Assembly (NCBI GenBank): GCA_937141995.1
Contig: CAKZQX010000514.1
Coordinates: forward strand, 1-9,952
Source: an uncultured Chloroflexaceae bacterium
GTDB lineage: Bacteria > Chloroflexota > Chloroflexia > Chloroflexales > Chloroflexaceae
DNA: 9,952 nucleotides
Reading direction: 5' to 3'
Below, piece after piece: positions 6,713-9,952 of this stretch. The position numbers and the translations under genes are program-made. The notes below the pieces were generated by a model. The model did no database searches and was not told where the DNA came from. It was given only the letters and a program-made list of their open reading frames with translations. Position 1 is the stretch's first letter. Every line of letters begins with the position of its first letter.

Positions 6713-7080
6713 CGCTATCGCGGTCTTGCGAGACGATGTGAGCAGAATTTGCAGGTATATTTGCACATTTTTGCACGAAATCCAGGGCTAAACCGCAGTG
6801 AACCAGTATAGAAACAGCGCGCCATAGTCGCTACGATAGACGCAATAGCGGCTCAGATTGGCAACTGCGATACGCCCTACTATCCGGTAGATGTGTGCAA
6901 ATTCTTTGCAAAGCCTGTGAATTGATACATCCGGATCGCGCATGTTTACGTAATATACACGTGAGACGGTGTCATTCTACAACAACCTTCGAGTATCAGT
7001 ATCAGTGTGGGAACCGGCGCAAGCCGCTACCAACACCATAGGTTAGCTTCCAGATTGGGGCTATCCGGGAGAAAACTATC
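6713..7080. other. Intergenic region before the sigma-70 gene, no gene
   Basis: This 368-bp gap holds no convincing gene or RNA. Near its start TTTGCA occurs three times in direct repeat (6748, 6760, 6770), at spacings of 12 and 10 bp. TGTGCA occurs at 6894, followed by the palindrome CTTTGCAAAG (6904-6913). An AT-rich TAATATAC at 6951-6958 could be a -10 element for the sigma gene, but no matching -35 is found at the correct distance. The sigma factor's leader would then be about 115 nt. A weak hairpin (GTCT/AGAC, about 6723-6734) follows the SDR stop, without a T-run. Confidence 0.4.
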
Positions 7081-8151
7081 GTGAATGTCTTCCAAAAGGT
7101 AAACGTGGCCAGAGCGTCGCAGTCCAAGAACCAGTTCAGAGACCCCGAGGAGCCGGACAGATGGGAGGAGGAACCATCGTCGGAAGACATCGAAGCCGAA
7201 GCAGAAGAGGCCACCGATGCCGAGGAGGTCGATGTTGCCGGGCCGCTGCATGACTCGGTGCAACTCTATCTCCAGGAGATCGGCCAGGTACGCCTGCTGA
7301 CCGCCGAAGAAGAAGTAACGCTGGCGAAGCAGATTGAACGGGGCAAGGAGGCGCGCACGCTGCTGGATAACGAAGCGTACGCTTCCTGGCAGGAACGCGT
7401 TGCCCTGGAACAGGATATTATCCATGCCGATGACGCGCGCCGCCAGATTATTCAGGCCAACCTGCGCCTGGTTGTCAGTGTTGCCAAGAAGTATATCAAC
7501 AGCGCCATGCCGTTTATGGATCTGGTACAGGAGGGCAATATCGGCCTGATGCGGGCGGTAGAGAAGTTTGACTACAAGCGGGGCAATCGCTTCTCGACCT
7601 ATGCCACCTGGTGGATTCGCCAGGCCGTAACCCGCGCCATTGCCGAACAGAGCCGCCTGATCCGGCTGCCGGTGCATCTGAGCGAGTCGATTTCTCACCT
7701 GCGCCGCGCGATTTACCAACTTGAGCAGACCCTGGAGCGCGAGCCGACGGCGGAAGAGATCGCCGGCACCATGAACATGAGCCTGCGCAAGGTGAAGCGG
7801 TTACTGCGCGCCTCAACGCAGCCAATTTCCATCGAGCAGCCGCTCAACAACGACAAAGAGGGCCGCATCGAAGAAATGCTGGCCGATGAGAATCTCGAAA
7901 CGCCGATGGAGGTCGCAGCACAGAACATGCTCCAGCAGGAGTTATCCCAGGCGTTGAACGAATTGCCGGAGCGGGAGCGCAAGATCCTGCTGCTGCGCTA
8001 TGGCCTGATGGACGGCAAGCGCCGCACGCTGGAAGAAGTCGGGGTGGCCTTTGGTATTACCCGCGAGCGCACCCGCCAGATCGAGGCCGAAGCCATGCGC
8101 CGGTTACGGCACCCCAGCGTGGGACAGCGCCTGCATGGGTATCTCGACTGA
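7081..8151 (+). CDS. RpoD/SigA-family RNA polymerase sigma factor (group 1 or 2)
   Basis: The 356-residue protein is a primary-type sigma factor. An acidic N-terminal stretch (about 22-52) stands in place of a full region 1.1. Region 1.2 is at about 57-88 (DSVQLYLQEIGQVRLLTAEEE). Regions 2.1-2.4 are at about 118-190, with NLRLVVSVAKKYI, DLVQEGNIGLMRAVEKFDY and FSTYATWWIRQAVTRAI, the -10 recognition helix. Region 3 is at about 200-255 and region 4 at about 285-350, with LPERERKILLLRYGL and the -35-binding helix-turn-helix TLEEVGVAFGITRERTRQIE. The start is GTG at 7081, with GGGAG (7067-7071) 9 nt upstream. No dnaG is adjacent, and the C-terminus (HPSVGQRLHGYLD) departs from the usual primary sigma ending. 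This could therefore be a group 2 paralogue rather than the essential factor. A strong hairpin follows the gene. Confidence 0.95.
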   Translation: MNVFQKVNVARASQSKNQFRDPEEPDRWEEEPSSEDIEAEAEEATDAEEVDVAGPLHDSVQLYLQEIGQVRLLTAEEEVTLAKQIERGKEARTLLDNEAYASWQERVALEQDIIHADDARRQIIQANLRLVVSVAKKYINSAMPFMDLVQEGNIGLMRAVEKFDYKRGNRFSTYATWWIRQAVTRAIAEQSRLIRLPVHLSESISHLRRAIYQLEQTLEREPTAEEIAGTMNMSLRKVKRLLRASTQPISIEQPLNNDKEGRIEEMLADENLETPMEVAAQNMLQQELSQALNELPERERKILLLRYGLMDGKRRTLEEVGVAFGITRERTRQIEAEAMRRLRHPSVGQRLHGYLD

Positions 8152-8237
8152 TTTTGACCAGGTAGTCTTTAAAGTATTCCAGGCCGCGTTGGGAGTAGCA
8201 TCGTTATGTGACTGCCCCGGCATGTCTGGTAAATATA

Positions 8238-8269
8238 CAGGGCGTGACGGCAGCCACCGTCACGCCCTG
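8238..8269 (+). terminator. Strong hairpin terminator after the sigma-70 gene
   Basis: Perfect 13-bp GC-rich arms (8238-8250 and 8257-8269; CAGGGCGTGACGG with its complement) enclose a 6-base loop. It lies 87 nt past the sigma stop codon. The T-tract after it is poor on the plus strand (ATTGACTCTT), so it may act as an intrinsic terminator of moderate strength or as a 3'-end stabiliser. It separates the sigma transcript from the convergent LamG gene and repeat B. Confidence 0.65.
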
Positions 8270-8309
8270 ATTGACTCTTAAAGCCATGCTGCTTTACCAA
8301 ATATTCCTC

Positions 8310-8526
8310 ACTCATACGAGTTACAAGGTACTCCACGGTATGTACTTCGCCTCCGGCAGGGTGGAACAGACCATCTGTGTTTTTCACAAGAAATTCGTAC
8401 CTTGTGCAAATTTCTTGTGAAAAACATAAAAAGTACCATGCTGCCGCAGGCGAAGCCTGCTTCTATCTGGTCAAACGTCCGATTTGAAGACCCACCGTGT
8501 AACTCGTATCACTCACAAGAGTGATA
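8310..8526 (-). repeat. 217-bp structured palindromic repeat element, copy B
   Basis: This is the inverted partner of the element at 1461-1679. Ends carry small hairpins (TATCACT 8507-8513 / AGTGATA 8520-8526; ACTC/GAGT within 8310-8321). They are linked by a perfect 11-bp inverted repeat, ATACGAGTTAC (8314-8324) with GTAACTCGTAT (8499-8509). Blocks 8437-8454 and 8348-8366 are identical, inverted, to 1525-1542 and 1608-1626. The head block 8464-8486 matches 1493-1515 at 19 of 23 positions. The central hairpin has perfect 17-bp arms (8379-8395 and 8409-8425) and a 13-base loop; its sequence differs from that of copy A although its position is the same. No gene lies in 8152-8609. Confidence 0.8.
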
Positions 8527-8552
8527 GTGATGTAATTCTCTGGAAGCAAATG

Positions 8553-8603
8553 AAACCGGTCTTTCGTCAGGTGAAGCGCCTGGTTTGCGTGCCAATTGTG
8601 TAA
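8553..8603 (-). repeat. Short repeat module, copy 2, behind the LamG gene
   Basis: Read on the minus strand, this segment aligns with 951-1006. It shares GCAAACC, GGCG, TTCA and GAAAGA followed by CCGGTTT, with a 4-base deletion. Nearly all differences are transitions. It keeps the outer AAACC..GG/CCGGTTT pairing with a one-base bulge. It begins 6 nt past the LamG stop codon and lies in the same orientation to its gene as copy 1 does to the gene at 2-928. Repeat B follows 26 bp further on. Confidence 0.65.
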
Positions 8604-8609
8604 GTTCGG

Positions 8610-9952
8610 TCACTCACCGCGCACAATCAGCGGCAGGTACACCTTCTCTTGCAGGAACGTTACCTCAAGTGGTGCCGAGATCTGGCCTGCATCATCGCGG
8701 AAGCGCACGTAGAGTATCTGTGCATCGGGAGTAGCACTGGTGCGGCGCGTATCGCGCGCGCTGCTGTCGTTTCCGTCCGGCCATTCCCACTCCAACTGCG
8801 TGCGCAGTGTTTGCCACCTGGCATCGTCAAAATCCGGGTCGGCGCTGATCTGCATGCTGATCGGCTCCTGGGCATCGGTAGCTGAGATTACCAGCGTCGC
8901 CGTCATGCCGGTATCGGCGGTCATTCGCACACTGCCCTGGGGTGGCAGGTTCAGGGTAAAGGTCTGGGTCAGTTGCGTGCTGTTACTCGCGCGGTCAAAG
9001 TAGCGTACCCCCAGGACATGCGCACCCTCAACCGGCGGAATGCGCCAGCGGAAATTATCGTAGTAGGGCTGAGGATCTTCCCACTTGCCATCCAGTCCCA
9101 GTTGCAGCGCCACGATTCCACCCGTATTATCAATCGCATTCGTATCCACCTGAACAAGCGCTTCAGCCAACTCATCGGCACTGGCGGGTAGCGGCGTCTC
9201 GGCGCGGGCCAGGTCAGCAATCTCATCTTTAGAGAGTTGCCGCTCAAAGATCGCCAGTTCATCCATCCGCATCCCGCTCTGGCTGCCGCCGTAGGTGAAG
9301 CGACCAATCTGGAGCACCGGCCCGACATCAACCGGTAGCACAACATTACGGGCAGTGGCAACCTCTTCTCCGTCGAGGTAGAGCGCCTTGTGTCCCCGCT
9401 CCGCGTCCCAGGTAATCACAAAGTGGTGCCAGCCCGGTTCCAGCGTATCGGGCACCGTCAGATCATGCCGCTCGTGCGCGCCTTCCTGGGGCGTAGTCCA
9501 GAAGTTCCAGCGGGGTGCTTTATCAGGGCCCAGTAGATCACGTCGTAGCGCCAGCGTGCCGGGGTAAATATCGTCTGCATCATCGGGAGTGGCACTGGCC
9601 GCGAAGAGATAGTGCCGCTCAATACTGTTCCGGGGGTAGTGCTCCGGCAGATGTGCCCACAGACTGATGCTGCCGGCCTCCAGCGTCAGGTTATTGCTGA
9701 TCGGGTAAGTCAGCCCGGCACCGGGTGGGAGGAGCACGCTCTGTCCAAACCGGCCGGCATCAAAGCCAACCAGTGCATCATACGTCGGGAACCCATGGCC
9801 GACCGCCTGAAGCACATGCTCGTCGAAGCGCGCCAGGAAGAGCAGGTCATCGGGCGGATTAATGCTGAGGGTGCCAATCGGCGCAGTATGATCGGGAATT
9901 GCCAGTTCTTCCAGTTTGCGCTCCGTCTCCGAGCGATCATCGGGCGGGGTAA
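8610..9952 (-). CDS. Secreted LamG/concanavalin-like lectin-domain protein, C-terminal part
   Basis: The reading frame is open through 9952, so the true start lies outside the window; the GTG at 9815 is only an internal codon. About 447 residues are visible. A LamG-type beta-sandwich runs from LLFLARFDEHV to the typical ending GMRMDELAIFERQLSKDEIADLA, with the strand GWHHFVITWDAERGHKALYLDGEEV in its middle. Next is a segment with DNFRWRIPPVEGAHVLGVRYFDRASNS, like the Ig-like modules that close extracellular proteins. A final VRFRDDAGQIS strand leads to the end, KVYLPLIVRGE. The residues before the domain (ETERKLEELAI) suggest another repeat or LamG upstream. Carbohydrate or surface binding outside the cell is likely. 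The VYLPLIVR tail is common at the ends of Chloroflexota exported proteins, as I recall, and may be a sorting signal. Confidence 0.82.
   Translation of the reverse strand, partial: TPPDDRSETERKLEELAIPDHTAPIGTLSINPPDDLLFLARFDEHVLQAVGHGFPTYDALVGFDAGRFGQSVLLPPGAGLTYPISNNLTLEAGSISLWAHLPEHYPRNSIERHYLFAASATPDDADDIYPGTLALRRDLLGPDKAPRWNFWTTPQEGAHERHDLTVPDTLEPGWHHFVITWDAERGHKALYLDGEEVATARNVVLPVDVGPVLQIGRFTYGGSQSGMRMDELAIFERQLSKDEIADLARAETPLPASADELAEALVQVDTNAIDNTGGIVALQLGLDGKWEDPQPYYDNFRWRIPPVEGAHVLGVRYFDRASNSTQLTQTFTLNLPPQGSVRMTADTGMTATLVISATDAQEPISMQISADPDFDDARWQTLRTQLEWEWPDGNDSSARDTRRTSATPDAQILYVRFRDDAGQISAPLEVTFLQEKVYLPLIVRGE

Noticed and set aside
6780..6900. Possible tRNA or structured RNA between the SDR-like and sigma-70 genes
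   Set aside because: No cloverleaf arms, T-loop motif or 3' CCA-like end could be assembled.
8169..8387. 72-codon minus-strand open frame between the sigma-70 and LamG genes
   Set aside because: It runs through the strong terminator hairpin and into repeat B; its product is low-complexity translation of those palindromes.
954..8603. CRISPR array or integron attC array from the repeated palindromes
   Set aside because: Only two long and two short copies exist, in opposite orientation, 7 kb apart, without regular spacers, cas genes or an integrase.

Overview
The window looks like chromosome from a filamentous anoxygenic phototroph or close relative in the Chloroflexota (Chloroflexus-like). 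This is an inference. It rests on moderately high G+C, the style of the membrane and LamG proteins, a surface protein ending in VYLPLIVR, and an extra primary-type sigma factor. No marker gene proves it.

Layout, left to right. A membrane-anchored protein of unknown function, with a possible lysozyme-like fold, occupies 2-928 (+). It converges on a small thioredoxin-like [2Fe-2S] ferredoxin gene (1029-1274, -), which has a near-perfect sigma-70 promoter at 1363-1391. A 219-bp structured repeat (1461-1679) follows, then a large polytopic membrane protein, possibly a GT-C glycosyltransferase (1759-3822, +). Convergent to that is an operon on the minus strand: an ECF sigma factor (4889-5500) and its RskA-like membrane anti-sigma factor (3933-4874). 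Divergent from the operon, across a 492-bp gap full of small palindromes, is a short-chain dehydrogenase-like protein (5993-6712, +) that lacks the catalytic Ser and Asn. After a 368-bp gap comes an RpoD/SigA-type sigma factor (7081-8151, +) with a strong hairpin behind it. The window ends with the C-terminal part of a secreted LamG-domain protein (8610-9952, -, cut by the window edge).

The most interesting content is not protein coding. Two copies of a ~218-bp palindromic element sit in opposite orientation at 1461-1679 and 8310-8526. Their blocks are conserved: 18/18 and 19/19 identical bases flank a long central hairpin. The hairpin stems have almost unrelated sequence in the two copies. 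Each copy is preceded, in its own orientation, by a shorter related hairpin (954-1019 and 8553-8603). The same two-part arrangement therefore occurs twice as a mirror image. In the left copy the ferredoxin gene and its promoter lie between the two parts. This looks like a non-autonomous, structure-conserving repeat family (MITE-, REP- or PATE-like) that I cannot name.

Functionally, the centre of the window is a gene-regulation neighbourhood: an envelope-sensing ECF sigma/anti-sigma pair, a divergently transcribed SDR-like protein that might be its target, and an accessory housekeeping-type sigma factor. Envelope proteins lie to either side.
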